Part shown: positions 1 through 8,604 of the stretch, piece after piece
Layout: every line of letters starts with the position of its first letter
Numbering within the stretch: the first letter of the stretch is position 1
NCBI RefSeq assembly: GCF_023721835.1
Contig: NZ_JAMKFE010000018.1
Coordinates: 1 to 64,000, forward strand
DNA length: 64,000 nucleotides
From: Caldimonas mangrovi
GTDB taxonomy: Bacteria > Pseudomonadota > Gammaproteobacteria > Burkholderiales > Burkholderiaceae_C
Direction of reading: 5' to 3'
Made by a program: the position numbers and the translations under genes
Notes under the pieces: model-generated
What the model saw: only the letters and a program-made list of their open reading frames with translations
The model's database searches: none
Told to the model about the DNA's origin: nothing

Positions 1-380
1 ATGATCAACCGTCGCAACAGCAACCGGCTCCGTCGCGTTCCCCGTTCGGCATCGAGCTTCTGTTCATCATCCGCGTCCGCGGAGGGCCGGGCTCGCCCTG
101 TTGACAGAGTTAAGCCATATCAACGTTTAATAGGTAACCCGCAGCGTATCCGAGCACGCGGCCCAAATCCATCCCCTCCTCAGAGGGAAACCGCCTCCAG
201 CCTTGCTTGCAGCCCTGCTCCCTCATTCGCCCGGCTGCGTTAGGCCACCTAAACTTTCCGGAACGGCCATCCCTGTTTTGCCCCGGCAGCGACCGGACAC
301 GCGGGGCTGCCGCGCCCTTTACCGTCTTGGGCTGGAAGCACTACATTGCGGTCTCCCCCGCTCCCTACCCTGGAGGCCCT
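1..380. other. Non-coding left edge
   Basis: No convincing gene is visible in the first 380 bases. Short open frames exist on both strands but none has a ribosome-binding site or a recognisable protein sequence. The stretch around 100-140 is visibly more AT-rich than the rest and holds TTGACA at 101-106 followed by TTTAATA at 126-132. The spacing to a -10-like hexamer is 18-20 bases, so this is only a weak promoter candidate for the binding-protein gene that starts at 381. An upstream gene may lie beyond the window edge. Confidence 0.4.
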
Positions 381-1355
381 ATGCTTCGAATCGCCCGTCG
401 GCTGGTCGCCGGCGCTGTCTGCCTCGCCGCGTTTGCGCTCACTTCTACCGCCTGGGCTCAGGCGCCGTCGATCCGCATCCTGGTCGGGTTTCCGGCCGGC
501 GGCGGGTCGGACGCGATCGCGCGCACGCTGGCCGACAAGCTGAAAGACGAGCTGGGCCGGCCGGTCATCGTCGAGAACAAGCCAGGTGCCGGCGGGCAAC
601 TGGCCGCGCACGAACTGAAGGCGGCCGCGCCGGACGGGCGCACGTTTTTCATCTCGCACGACCACACCATCTCGATCCTGCCGCTGGTGTCGAAGAACCC
701 GGGCTTCGACCCGGCCAAGGACTTCACGCCGGTGGCCGGCTTCGCGAGCTTCGTCAATGCGTTCGCCGTCTCGGGCGGCACGCCGGCCAAAAGCCTGAAC
801 GAATACGTCGACTGGGTGCGCACGCAGAAAGCCGGCAAGGGCACGGTCGGCGTGCCGGCCCCGGCGTCGACGCCCGAGTTCCTGGTCGGTGTGCTGGCGC
901 AAACCTTCAAGCTCGATCTGGTGCCCGTACCCTACCGCGGCAGCGCGCCGATGATGGGCGACATGCTGGGCAACCAGATCGCCGCCGGTGTCGGCTCGGT
1001 GCCCGACTTCATCGACAACCACAAGAACGGGCGCATCCGCGTGGTGGCTGTGCTGGGCGGCAAGCGCCAGCCGACGCTGCCCGACGTCCCCACGCTCGCG
1101 GAGCTGGGCATCGGCGGGCTTGAAGACCTGCCCTACTACGGCTTCTTCGCACCGGCCGGCACGCCCAAGGCCGCGATCGACGAGTTTTCGCAGGCGCTGG
1201 CCAAGACGATCGCCGTGCCCGAGGTGCGCGAACGCCTCATGGCGCTGGGCCTCGCGGTGGAATTCATGAACTCGCAGCAGCTCGCTACGCGCGAGCGCGC
1301 CTATGCGAAGACCTGGGCCGAGATCATTCGCAAGAGCGGCTTCCAGCCGCAGTGA
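381..1355 (+). CDS. Tripartite tricarboxylate transporter (Bug/TctC family) solute-binding protein
   Basis: A 324-residue periplasmic binding protein of the Bug (TctC) family, which captures small carboxylates or similar solutes. The first ~27 residues are a Sec signal peptide (MLRIARR, hydrophobic core, cleavage near AWAQA). The mature start has the family hallmark IRILVGFPAGGGSD, and the segment VIVENKPGAGGQLAA is the typical second motif. Length fits the family (about 320). The start at 381 was chosen because it puts the signal peptide first; longer upstream reading adds non-homologous residues. No tctA/tctB membrane genes lie beside it, so it is an orphan, as is common in Burkholderiales. 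The ligand cannot be told from sequence. Confidence 0.93.
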   Translation: MLRIARRLVAGAVCLAAFALTSTAWAQAPSIRILVGFPAGGGSDAIARTLADKLKDELGRPVIVENKPGAGGQLAAHELKAAAPDGRTFFISHDHTISILPLVSKNPGFDPAKDFTPVAGFASFVNAFAVSGGTPAKSLNEYVDWVRTQKAGKGTVGVPAPASTPEFLVGVLAQTFKLDLVPVPYRGSAPMMGDMLGNQIAAGVGSVPDFIDNHKNGRIRVVAVLGGKRQPTLPDVPTLAELGIGGLEDLPYYGFFAPAGTPKAAIDEFSQALAKTIAVPEVRERLMALGLAVEFMNSQQLATRERAYAKTWAEIIRKSGFQPQ

Positions 1356-1386
1356 CCGGTGATACACGACGCACGACAGCCCTCTT

Positions 1387-2301
1387 TCAGAAAATCGAGC
1401 GCCCCGTCAGCGTCGTGAGCATCTCCAGCGCAAGCGACCCCGCATGCGAGTTGCCCGACTCGTCCAGCCCGGGCGACCAGACGCAGATGCCGCAGGTGTC
1501 CGGGATGACCGCGACGATGCCGCCGCCGACCCCGCTCTTCGCGGGCAGGCCCACGCGGAAGGCGAAGTCCCCGGCTGCGTCGTAGGTGCCGCAGGTCAGC
1601 ATCAGCGCACTCAGGCGCTTGGACAGGCTGGCGCTCAGCACGCGCTCGCCGTTGCGGGGGTTGACGCCGCGATTGGCCAGGAACAGCACCGCGCGCGCCA
1701 GGTCCTCGCAGTTCATCGTGATGGCGCAGTGGCGGCAGTAGGCGTCGAGCACCGCGTCGACCGGGTTGCGCAGGTTGCCGAAACTCTTGGCGAAATGCGC
1801 CATCGCGGCGTTGCGGTCGGAGTGCGCCCGCTCGGAGCGGGCCACCCGCGCGTCGTAGTGGAGCGTCGGGTTCCCCGACAGCTTCTGCAATGACTCGGAG
1901 ACCACGTTTTCCGGCACCGCATAGCGCGAGCACAGGATGTCGGTGACCACCAAGGCCCCCGCGTTGATGAACGGGTTGCGCGGCTTGCCGGCCTCGCTCT
2001 CCAGCTGCACCAGCGAGTTGAACGGCGTGCCCGACGGCTCGCGACCGACCCGCTGCCACAGCGCGTCGCCCTCGGCCTGCAGCGCCAGCACCAGGGCGAA
2101 CAGCTTGGAGATGCTCTGGATCGAGAACGCGACCTGGGCGTCGCCGACCGAATGAACCCGGCCGTCGAGTGTGACGATGGCCATGCCGAACTGCCGCAGC
2201 GGCACGGCGGCGAGTTCGGGGATGTAGCTGGCGACCCGCCCCTGGTCGAGGAGCGGCTGTACGGTGGCGTGGATCTGTTCGAGGACCGGTCGGTAGTCCA
2301 T
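1387..2301 (-). CDS. glsA: Glutaminase
   Basis: A 304-residue glutaminase of the serine-dependent beta-lactamase-like fold that hydrolyses L-glutamine to glutamate and ammonia in the cytoplasm. It carries the catalytic Ser-x-x-Lys motif (SISK, Ser63 and Lys66), the conserved NPFINAGA segment near residue 110, and the C-terminal KSGVGGGI motif with its Tyr-containing stretch upstream. Length is usual for GlsA/YbaS enzymes. The start MDYRPVLEQ at 2301 matches family N-termini; an in-frame upstream extension to 2415 lacks homology. It converges with the binding-protein gene, separated by 31 bases, and no operon partner is evident. Confidence 0.95.
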   Translation of the reverse strand: MDYRPVLEQIHATVQPLLDQGRVASYIPELAAVPLRQFGMAIVTLDGRVHSVGDAQVAFSIQSISKLFALVLALQAEGDALWQRVGREPSGTPFNSLVQLESEAGKPRNPFINAGALVVTDILCSRYAVPENVVSESLQKLSGNPTLHYDARVARSERAHSDRNAAMAHFAKSFGNLRNPVDAVLDAYCRHCAITMNCEDLARAVLFLANRGVNPRNGERVLSASLSKRLSALMLTCGTYDAAGDFAFRVGLPAKSGVGGGIVAVIPDTCGICVWSPGLDESGNSHAGSLALEMLTTLTGRSIF

Positions 2302-2449
2302 GGGTGGCTGGCATCGTTGAAACCTGGGTGCGGGCGATTGTGCGTCGATCACGACCGACAAATCCGCGCGCTGGCCAACGATATCCAGCAGAACCCGCGC
2401 CGGGGCGGGTGGCAACGCGAGCCGGCGTCACCGGCTTCGCGCTTGCGGC

Positions 2450-2671
2450 TCAGCCGCGCTGCGGCCGTTCCCCGCTGCGGGTCGGCTCACCGGGCAGCGG
2501 CTCGTTGCCCACCTGGGGCGAGGGCTGGGAACGGCTGGACAAGTTGCCGGTGCGCTTGACCCGCCCGTCGGACGTGCCGAGCGTCTCGTCGATCTGTTCG
2601 CCGTGCTTCGCGGCGTCGCGGCCTTCGAGGCGCGGCCTGCCCGGGCCGGCCGGGCTTCCTGCATGGGGCAT
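2450..2671 (-). CDS. Small hydrophilic protein of unknown function
   Basis: A 73-residue protein beginning MPHAGSPAGPGRPRLEGRD. It is rich in Gly, Pro, Arg, Ser and Glu with no membrane segment or cysteine, and looks largely disordered. Support for it being real is a strong Shine-Dalgarno AAGGAG about six bases before the ATG, and a position directly downstream of, and co-oriented with, the peptide-transporter genes (79-base gap). I do not recognise a family. Shadow frames in this region are longer but lack any start signal. Confidence 0.6.
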   Translation of the reverse strand: MPHAGSPAGPGRPRLEGRDAAKHGEQIDETLGTSDGRVKRTGNLSSRSQPSPQVGNEPLPGEPTRSGERPQRG

Positions 2672-2750
2672 GAGGGACTCCTTCCTACTTCGGCAAGGGC
2701 GGCTCACCACGAACCGCCCTGCCCCAGGTGCGGCAAGCCGCGTGCCCTGC

Positions 2751-3737
2751 TCAGGCGCCCTGCACCACCTCGGCCCAGCGGAGGCAGCGCACCTCGTGCT
2801 GAGGGGCCGCGGGTGCCGCCGGCGGCACCCGCGTGTCGCATGCTGCGACGTGCCAGCCGCAGCGCCCGGCGAACGGGCAGCCCGCCGGCAGGTCGGCCAG
2901 CTCGGGCACGCGGCCGGCGATGGTCTGCAGCCGCTCGGCACGCGGTGCCCCGAGCCGGGGGCGTGCCGCCAGCAGCCCGCGCGTGTAAGGGTGCGCCGGG
3001 CGACGCAGCACGTCGTGCACCGGCCCGGCCTCGGCGGCCACGCCACCGTACATCACCATCACGCGCTGCACGTTCTGCGCGATCACGGCCAGGTCGTGCG
3101 AGATCAGCATCAGCGCCATGCCGCGCGAGCGCACCAGCTCGGCCATCAGCTGCAGGATCTCGCGCTGCAGCGTCACGTCGAGCGCGGTGGTGGGCTCGTC
3201 GGCGATCAGCAGCGCCGGGTCGCAGGCCAGCGCCATCGCGATCACGACACGCTGGCGCTGGCCGCCGCTGAGCTCGTGCGGGTAGGCGTCGAGCCGGCGG
3301 CTGGCCTGCGGCAGACGCACCTGCTCCAGCAGGCGCCCCGCCTCGGCCCGCGCGCTGGCGGCCCCCAGCCCACGGTGCAGCCGCAGCGGCTCGGCGATCT
3401 GCCGCCCGATGGTGTGCAGCGGGTTGAGCGCGGTCATGGGTTCCTGGAACACCATGGCGAGGCGGTCGCCGCGCACGCGGCACATGGCGGCTTCGTCGAG
3501 GCCCGTCAACACCTGTCCGTCGAGCACGACCCTGCCGTCGAGGCGGGCGCCTTCGGGCAGCAGGCCCATCAGCGCGAGTGCCAGCATCGATTTGCCGCAG
3601 CCGGATTCACCGACCACGCCGAGCGTGTCGCCGCGCTCCAACGTGAAGGAGATGCCGCGCAAGGCCTCGGCCGGCCCGCGCGCGGTGGGCAGCGTCACGC
3701 GCAAGTCGTGCACGTCGAGCAGCGGCGCGCTCGTCAC
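2751..3737 (-). CDS. Oligopeptide/dipeptide ABC transporter ATP-binding protein
   Basis: A 328-residue ATPase of the OppD/DppD type that energises a peptide-type importer. Visible motifs are Walker A GESGCGKS, signature LSGGQRQR, Walker B LLIADEPTTALD and the switch His in LMLISHD. The C-terminal extension has the opp family cysteines (AGCPFAGRCGW ... CDTRVPP ... VRCL). The start is a GTG whose first bases overlap the stop of the upstream permease (GTGA), giving tight translational coupling. This is the last transporter gene of the cluster; a second ATPase (DppF/OppF) and a binding protein are absent nearby. Confidence 0.93.
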   Translation of the reverse strand: MTSAPLLDVHDLRVTLPTARGPAEALRGISFTLERGDTLGVVGESGCGKSMLALALMGLLPEGARLDGRVVLDGQVLTGLDEAAMCRVRGDRLAMVFQEPMTALNPLHTIGRQIAEPLRLHRGLGAASARAEAGRLLEQVRLPQASRRLDAYPHELSGGQRQRVVIAMALACDPALLIADEPTTALDVTLQREILQLMAELVRSRGMALMLISHDLAVIAQNVQRVMVMYGGVAAEAGPVHDVLRRPAHPYTRGLLAARPRLGAPRAERLQTIAGRVPELADLPAGCPFAGRCGWHVAACDTRVPPAAPAAPQHEVRCLRWAEVVQGA

Positions 3738-4594
3738 CGGGACCTCGACAGCCTGGGGTCGAGCAGGTCGCGCAGCCCGTCGCCCATCAGGTTCAGGCCG
3801 AGCACCGACAGCGCGATGGCCACCCCGGGAAAGATCGCCAGCCGCGGCGCCTGGAACAACTGGGTCTGTGCTTCGTTCAGCATGCGGCCCCACGATGGCT
3901 GCGGCGGTTGGGTGCCGAGCCCCAGGTACGACAGCGCCGCCTCGGCCAGGATCGCGGTGGCGAACTGGATGGTCGCCTGCACGATCAGCACCGCCGCGAT
4001 GTTGGGCAGCACATGCTCGACCGTGATGCGCCAGGCACCCTTGCCGCAGGCGCGCGCAGCGAGGATGAAGTCGCGCGTCCACACGGCATTGGCCGAGGCG
4101 CGCGTGACACGTGCGAACACCGGGATGTTGAAGATGCCGATCGCGACGATGGAGGTCAGCAGCCCCGGCCCGTAGATGGCCGACAGCATCAGCGCCGTCA
4201 GCAGCGCCGGGAAGGCGAAGGTGAAGTCCGACAGACGCATCACCATCTCCTCGACCCAGCCGCGCCGCGCCGCCGCCAGCGCGCCCAGCGACACGCCGAA
4301 CAGCAGCCCGATGCCGACCGCGACGATGCCGACGAGGATGGAGTTCTGCGCGCCCACCAGCAGCAGCGTGCCGACGTCGCGCCCGAGGCTATCGGTGCCC
4401 AGCCAGTGCTGCCCCGATGGCAGTTGCAGCTTGTTCGGGATGTCGATCTCGTGCGGCGGATAGGGCGTCCACACGAGCGAGAGCGCCGCCGCACCCAGCA
4501 GCAGCACCACCAGCACCGCCCCGGTGATGAAGGCTGGATGCCGGCGTGCACGCACGGCAAGCCCGGTCGCGCCTGTCGCGGTGGTGGTGCTCAT
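3734..4594 (-). CDS. Peptide/nickel-type ABC transporter permease, DppC-like
   Basis: A 286-residue inner-membrane permease of the DppC/OppC family. It has an N-terminal membrane segment (AFITGAVLVVLLLGAAALSL), the OppC N-terminal domain with HWLGTDSLGRDV near residue 75, and a binding-protein-dependent permease domain with the EAA-type loop (AARACGKGAWRITVEHVLPN). The start ATG overlaps the TGA of the upstream permease (ATGA), and its own stop overlaps the downstream ATPase start, so the three genes form one operon. The substrate may be a peptide, nickel chelate or similar compound. Confidence 0.94.
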   Translation of the reverse strand: MSTTTATGATGLAVRARRHPAFITGAVLVVLLLGAAALSLVWTPYPPHEIDIPNKLQLPSGQHWLGTDSLGRDVGTLLLVGAQNSILVGIVAVGIGLLFGVSLGALAAARRGWVEEMVMRLSDFTFAFPALLTALMLSAIYGPGLLTSIVAIGIFNIPVFARVTRASANAVWTRDFILAARACGKGAWRITVEHVLPNIAAVLIVQATIQFATAILAEAALSYLGLGTQPPQPSWGRMLNEAQTQLFQAPRLAIFPGVAIALSVLGLNLMGDGLRDLLDPRLSRSR

Positions 4595-5553
4595 GCGGCC
4601 CGCCTGCGCAGTCGCGGGTCGATCAGTGCGTAGAGCACATCGACGGCGAAGTTGATCAGCACGACCGCGGCCGCGAGCAGCATGATGACGTCGCGCACGA
4701 CAACGACGTCGCGGTTGGCGATGGCCTGGAACACCAGCCGCCCGAGGCCCGGCAGGTAGAACACGTTCTCGACGACGATGGTGCCGGTGAGCAGGTTGCC
4801 GAACTGCAGCCCCATGATCGTGACGACCGGGATCATCGCGTTGCGCAGCACATGCTTCCACAGCACGGCGCGACGGCTCAGGCCCTTGGCGCGGGCCGTG
4901 CGCACGAAGTCCTCGCGCATCACGTCCAGCACCGCCGAGCGCGTGACGCGCGCGAGGATGGCCGCCTGCACCACCGCCAGCGCGACGGCCGGCAGCAGCA
5001 GCGCCTTCAGCCCCGGCCACGGGCCGCCGCCGTCCTCTTCGCTCCACCCCGGGAAGCCGCCGGCCGAGAACCATTGCAGCTGCACCGAGAACAGCAGGAT
5101 CAGCAGGATCGCAAACCAGAAGTTCGGAATCGCGATGCCCACCTGGCTGGCGGCCATCACGCCGACGTCGCCGAGCCGGTTGTGGTGCGACGCGGCATAC
5201 AGGCCGAGCGCGAGCGCCAGCACGGTGGTGAGCGCCATCGCGAGCACCGCCAGCGGCAGCGTGACGACCAGGCGTTCGGCGATGAGCTGCGCAATCGGCG
5301 TGTCGTAGGCGTAGCTGGTGCCGAGGTCGCCGGTGGCGAGTGCGGCGACCCACTCGAGATAGCGCGGGACGGGTGGCTGGTCGAGGCCGAGCTTTTGGGC
5401 GAGCGCGTCCACCGCTTCGGGAGTGGCCGTGGCGCCCAGCATCACCTGCGCGGCGTTGCCGGGGAGGATTTCCATCACCGCGAAGATCGCGATGGACGCG
5501 AACAGCAGGGTGGCGAGCAGGCTGGCCGTGCGGTGAAGCAGGAAGAGAGGCAT
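4591..5553 (-). CDS. Peptide/nickel-type ABC transporter permease, DppB-like
   Basis: A 320-residue inner-membrane permease of the DppB/OppB family, pairing with the DppC-like protein encoded next. It shows the N-terminal membrane helix followed by the conserved ILPGNAA segment, the GDLGTSY motif near residue 95, and the permease EAA loop (RTARAKGLSRRAVLWKHVLRNA). Four or five further hydrophobic segments follow. It is the first gene of the minus-strand operon; no clear Shine-Dalgarno precedes the ATG. The repeat-rich non-coding region begins directly upstream, so the operon promoter should lie within 5554-5700. Confidence 0.94.
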   Translation of the reverse strand: MPLFLLHRTASLLATLLFASIAIFAVMEILPGNAAQVMLGATATPEAVDALAQKLGLDQPPVPRYLEWVAALATGDLGTSYAYDTPIAQLIAERLVVTLPLAVLAMALTTVLALALGLYAASHHNRLGDVGVMAASQVGIAIPNFWFAILLILLFSVQLQWFSAGGFPGWSEEDGGGPWPGLKALLLPAVALAVVQAAILARVTRSAVLDVMREDFVRTARAKGLSRRAVLWKHVLRNAMIPVVTIMGLQFGNLLTGTIVVENVFYLPGLGRLVFQAIANRDVVVVRDVIMLLAAAVVLINFAVDVLYALIDPRLRRRAA

Positions 5554-5660
5554 TGGGGGTGAGGCTACCCGGGCCGGATGGGGATTGGCAAGGGGGGTTC
5601 GAGGTGGTCCCTCTGCACGCGCTGAGGAGATCGCTCCGGCCTGTCATTGCGCTGCTGCGT

Positions 5661-5696
5661 CTTGCTTGGCTTGCTTGGCTTGCTTGGCTTGCTCCC
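5661..5696. repeat. Tandem repeat, 9-base unit
   Basis: The unit CTTGCTTGG is repeated head to tail about 3.7 times without a mismatch, directly before the left arm of the large inverted repeat. Confidence 0.85.
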
Positions 5697-6298
5697 CGTG
5701 GCGCTGTGCTCCATTGCACTGCCGTGCCGGGAGTCCGCCCCGGCGGGCGGGTAACTTTCATTTGTTGGCCCAAATGAAAGTCACCAAAGCAAAGGGCCTG
5801 AAGAAGAACACCATGCACTCTGCCCGTTGTGCTTCTTGCACTCGGTCCGGCGGGCGGCCTGTGAATGCCGTGCTGGCTAGAGAAGCCGCACACCTGTTGT
5901 TTCGGTCCGAAGCGGACCGAAGACCAGGACCGAAGACCAGTCTGCGTGCTCAGGTGACCTGAGCGTCCGCTTTCAGCATTGCGGGCTCGCTACGCATCGC
6001 CATGGCTGTTCCTGATTTTTTCCAGGGTCTCGCGCAGCGGACCCGTAATGTTGGACGAGCAGGTGGTTCTAGCCCATACGGCAGGGATCGACCGCCCGCT
6101 GGGCCGAGCGGAGGAAGCACAACGGTCAGAGTGCATGGTGTTGCATTCAGGCTCTCTTCTTTGGTGACTTTCTTCTGAGCCAGCAGATGTTCCGAAGGGG
6201 GGGCCACTTACTTTGCGCAGCAAAGTTAGTGGGCACCAAAGTTACCCGCCCGCCGGGGCGGACTCCCGGCGCGGCAGCGCAATGGAGCACAGCGCCAC
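5696..6298. repeat. Large imperfect inverted repeat (REP/BIME-like element)
   Basis: The left arm (about 5696-5880) and the reverse complement of the right arm (about 6067-6298) match over most of their length. The best block is about 60 bases: 5699-5756 against 6238-6297, both containing the reverse-complementary core GGGAGTCCGCCCCGGCGGGC, with only a few substitutions. A second block around CACCATGCACTCTG (5809-5822) matches the complement near 6130. Each arm carries its own hairpin. No open frame encodes a transposase, so it looks like a non-autonomous dispersed repeat. Confidence 0.75.
5754..5781. repeat. Stem-loop in left repeat arm
   Basis: A perfect 11-base stem, ACTTTCATTTG against CAAATGAAAGT, closes a 6-base loop TTGGCC. 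The right arm has a different hairpin at the corresponding place (6205-6231, ACTTTGC/GCAAAGT core). Confidence 0.8.
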
Positions 6299-6403
6299 AG
6301 GCAGCAAAAACAACAGCCAGCAAGCAACAAACCAGGCAAGCTCGGCCGCGTCATGAGCCCCAGCCACACCCGGCAAGCAGGCGGTGCCTCCCGCCCGGCG
6401 CGG

Positions 6404-7597
6404 CTAGGCCAGCACCGCCGCCATCGCCACCGCCACGGCCTCCACGTTGCCCGCGTTGAGCCCCGCCACGCACATGCGCCCGGAGCGCACCAGATACACC
6501 CCATGCTCCTCACGCAGCCGGTCCACCTGCTCGGGCGACAGCCCGGTATAGCTGAACATGCCCCGCTGCGTCAGGAAGTAGTCGAAGTTCCGCCCCGGCA
6601 GCTTCGCCGTCAACACGGCATGCAGCTTGGAGCGCATTGCCTTGATGCGCTCACGCATGCCGCCCAGCTCGGCCGCCCAGCGCTCGTACAGCGCCGGCGT
6701 CGTCAGCACCTTGGCCACCACCTGCCCGCCGTGTGTCGGGGGGCTGGAATAGTTGCGCCGTACCGCGGCCTTCAGCTGGCCCAGCACCAGCGCCGCCTGC
6801 GCGGCATCGGGGCAGACGACGCTCAGGCCGCCGCAGCGCTCGCCATAGATCGAGAAACTCTTCGAGAACGAGCTGGCGACGAAGAAGCTGACGCCGGCAT
6901 CGGCCAGCGCACGGATGGCGAATGCGTCTTCCTCGATGCCGTCGCCGAAGCCCTGGTAGGCGATGTCGACGTACGGCAGCAGCTCGCGCTCGCGGATCAC
7001 GGGGATCAGCTCGGCCCACTGCTGCTGCGACAGGTCGACGCCGGTCGGGTTGTGGCAGCACGCGTGCAGCAGCACGATGCTCTTGGCGGGCAGCCCCTTC
7101 AGTGCCGCGAGCATCTCGTCGAACTTCACGCCGCCGGTCTCGGGGTCGTAGTACGGGTAGGTGTGCACCTGGAAACCGGCGCCCTCGAACATCGCCCGGT
7201 GGTTGTCCCAGGTCGGGTCGCTGACCCAGACTTGCGAGTCGCCGAAGTAACGGTGCAGGAAGTCGCCGCCGACCTTCAGGCCGCCGGATCCGCCGATCGT
7301 CTGCAGCGTGGCGATGCGGCCGCTCTCGACGGCCTCGTGCCCGGCGCCGAACAACAGGTGCTGCACGGCCAGACGGTAGTTGGCGGCGCCCTCCATCGGC
7401 TGGTAGGGGCGCGGGCCGATGTGCTCCAGCAGCGAGGCTTCCGCCTCGCGCACCGCGTTCATCACCGGCAGGCGACCGGCATCGTCGAAGTAGATCCCGA
7501 TGCTCAGATTGATCTTGTTCGGGCGCGGGTCCTTCTGGAAGTTCTCGTTCAGGGTCAGGATCGGGTCGCCGGCGTACGGATCGACGTGCTGGAACAT
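6404..7597 (-). CDS. tyrB: Aromatic-amino-acid / aspartate aminotransferase
   Basis: A 397-residue class I PLP-dependent aminotransferase that exchanges amino groups between aromatic amino acids or aspartate and 2-oxoglutarate. Conserved features are [23 protein letters not shown], the [12 protein letters not shown] segment with the PLP-contacting Asn, [10 protein letters not shown], and the Schiff-base lysine in [15 protein letters not shown]. The C-terminal LRSG-type arginine is present as [12 protein letters not shown]. Length matches TyrB/AspC. A GGAG Shine-Dalgarno precedes the ATG. Its start lies inside the 3' end of the desaturase-like gene upstream, so the two are probably co-transcribed. 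TyrB and AspC substrate ranges cannot be separated here. Confidence 0.94.
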   Translation of the reverse strand: MFQHVDPYAGDPILTLNENFQKDPRPNKINLSIGIYFDDAGRLPVMNAVREAEASLLEHIGPRPYQPMEGAANYRLAVQHLLFGAGHEAVESGRIATLQTIGGSGGLKVGGDFLHRYFGDSQVWVSDPTWDNHRAMFEGAGFQVHTYPYYDPETGGVKFDEMLAALKGLPAKSIVLLHACCHNPTGVDLSQQQWAELIPVIRERELLPYVDIAYQGFGDGIEEDAFAIRALADAGVSFFVASSFSKSFSIYGERCGGLSVVCPDAAQAALVLGQLKAAVRRNYSSPPTHGGQVVAKVLTTPALYERWAAELGGMRERIKAMRSKLHAVLTAKLPGRNFDYFLTQRGMFSYTGLSPEQVDRLREEHGVYLVRSGRMCVAGLNAGNVEAVAVAMAAVLA

Positions 7598-8520
7598 GGG
7601 ATCTCCTCGGGTGTGAACCCGCGATTATCCGGCGCAGGCGCTGACGATGCTGCCGTTCGCGCACGGCGCCACGGATAGAGCCACCAGCCCTTGAGGTCGC
7701 CGAGCGACGGATACTCGGCCGGCTGCGACAGGCCCACCAGCCGCGGCTCACCGGTGCGTCGAAACCGGAAGGTGCCGAACAACTGGTCCCACAGCGGCAC
7801 CGCGGTGCCGAAGTTGAGCGCCTCGGCCACCACCGCGCTGTGATGGCGCCGGTGCAGCTCCGCGGTGCCGATCACATAGTTGAGCCAGCCCATCGTCCCC
7901 GGCGTGTTGGCGTGCGTCGCGAACGACTGGGCCTGCGCATACACGCCCGCATAGACGACCGCCTCCGCGGAGAATCCGAGCAGCAGCAAAGGCAGCACGC
8001 GCACCACGTCGACGATCAGCACGTTGACCGGGTGGATGGTCACGTTGTTGGTGAGGTTCACGGCCGCCGGTGCATGGTGCAGGGCATGCACCCGCCACAA
8101 CCAGCCACCGGCATGCTCCCCGCGGTGCAGCCAGTACGCCCCGAACTCGCCCACCACCAGCGCCAGCGGCACGGCCAGCCACAACGGCCAGTCCTGCACG
8201 AAGACAGGCGCCGCCAGCCAGGGGCCGAGCCACAACGCGGCGCCGCGCACAAGCCACTTGGCGCCACTGTCGGCCACGGCCGCCGCCAGGAACCATGCGC
8301 CGTCACGGCGCAGGTCGGCTCGGGAAGGCACCCACTCGTCGCGGTGAGGCCACAGCCACTCGGCCCCTGCCAGCCAGGCCAGCGTGCCGGCGGTGGCGAT
8401 GAGCGCGGCGAGGCCGAGCGGCCAGCCGGCCAGATGTGCCGTGACCAGCCAGGCCGACAGACCCGCCAGCAGGCCGAGATGCGCCCCGTTCCAGCGAGGG
8501 CGCGTATGCTGCGCGTTCAT
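7555..8520 (-). CDS. Sterol desaturase / fatty acid hydroxylase family membrane protein
   Basis: A 321-residue integral membrane protein of the fatty-acid-hydroxylase superfamily, a di-iron oxygenase family acting on lipid-like substrates. The histidine boxes are visible: LHRGEH, HALHH near residue 150, HANTPG, and ELHRRHHS near residue 225. Several hydrophobic segments surround them. Its 3' end overlaps the first 43 bases of the aminotransferase gene in another frame, suggesting translational coupling. The natural substrate is unknown; this family is often over-named as sterol desaturase in bacteria that make no sterols. Confidence 0.88.
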   Translation of the reverse strand: MNAQHTRPRWNGAHLGLLAGLSAWLVTAHLAGWPLGLAALIATAGTLAWLAGAEWLWPHRDEWVPSRADLRRDGAWFLAAAVADSGAKWLVRGAALWLGPWLAAPVFVQDWPLWLAVPLALVVGEFGAYWLHRGEHAGGWLWRVHALHHAPAAVNLTNNVTIHPVNVLIVDVVRVLPLLLLGFSAEAVVYAGVYAQAQSFATHANTPGTMGWLNYVIGTAELHRRHHSAVVAEALNFGTAVPLWDQLFGTFRFRRTGEPRLVGLSQPAEYPSLGDLKGWWLYPWRRARTAASSAPAPDNRGFTPEEIPCSSTSIRTPATRS

Positions 8521-8586
8521 TGATCCTCCTCCATGCGATGCATCAAGCGATGCCGCGTATGGTGAGCAGGGCCGCCCCTTGGCGCA

Positions 8587-8600
8587 TTAACCCCGGTTAA
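8587..8600. promoter_or_regulatory. Perfect palindrome just upstream of the Crp-type regulator
   Basis: TTAACC-CC-GGTTAA is a perfect inverted repeat with a 2-base centre, ending four bases before the ATG at 8605. No Shine-Dalgarno is visible there. Its placement suggests an autoregulatory operator covering the translation start. Confidence 0.55.
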
Positions 8601-8604
8601 CTCC

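Larger units (their letters stand above)
5554..6403. other. Long non-coding interval holding repeats
   Basis: This 850-base interval separates two minus-strand genes and contains no supported coding sequence. It holds a short 9-base tandem repeat (5661-5696), a large imperfect inverted repeat (about 5696-6298), and stem-loops inside both arms. Open frames through it translate the same repeat in different frames (for example residues HSARCAS on one arm and HSDRCAS on the other), which marks them as repeat translations and not genes. Promoters of the peptide-transporter operon must also lie here. Confidence 0.7.

Noticed and set aside
1-243. An 80-codon plus-strand frame at the left edge
   Set aside because: Arg/Ser-rich, no ribosome-binding site visible because the edge cuts it, and no family resemblance.
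2304-4175. A 623-codon plus-strand frame over the peptide transporter genes
   Set aside because: Antisense to dppBCD-like genes that show clear motifs; translation is low-complexity.
5585-6223. Several frames of 80-125 codons in the repeat region (for example 5585-5962 plus, 5990-6223 minus)
   Set aside because: They encode the same repeat in different frames and orientations, lack ribosome-binding sites, and show no conserved protein motif.
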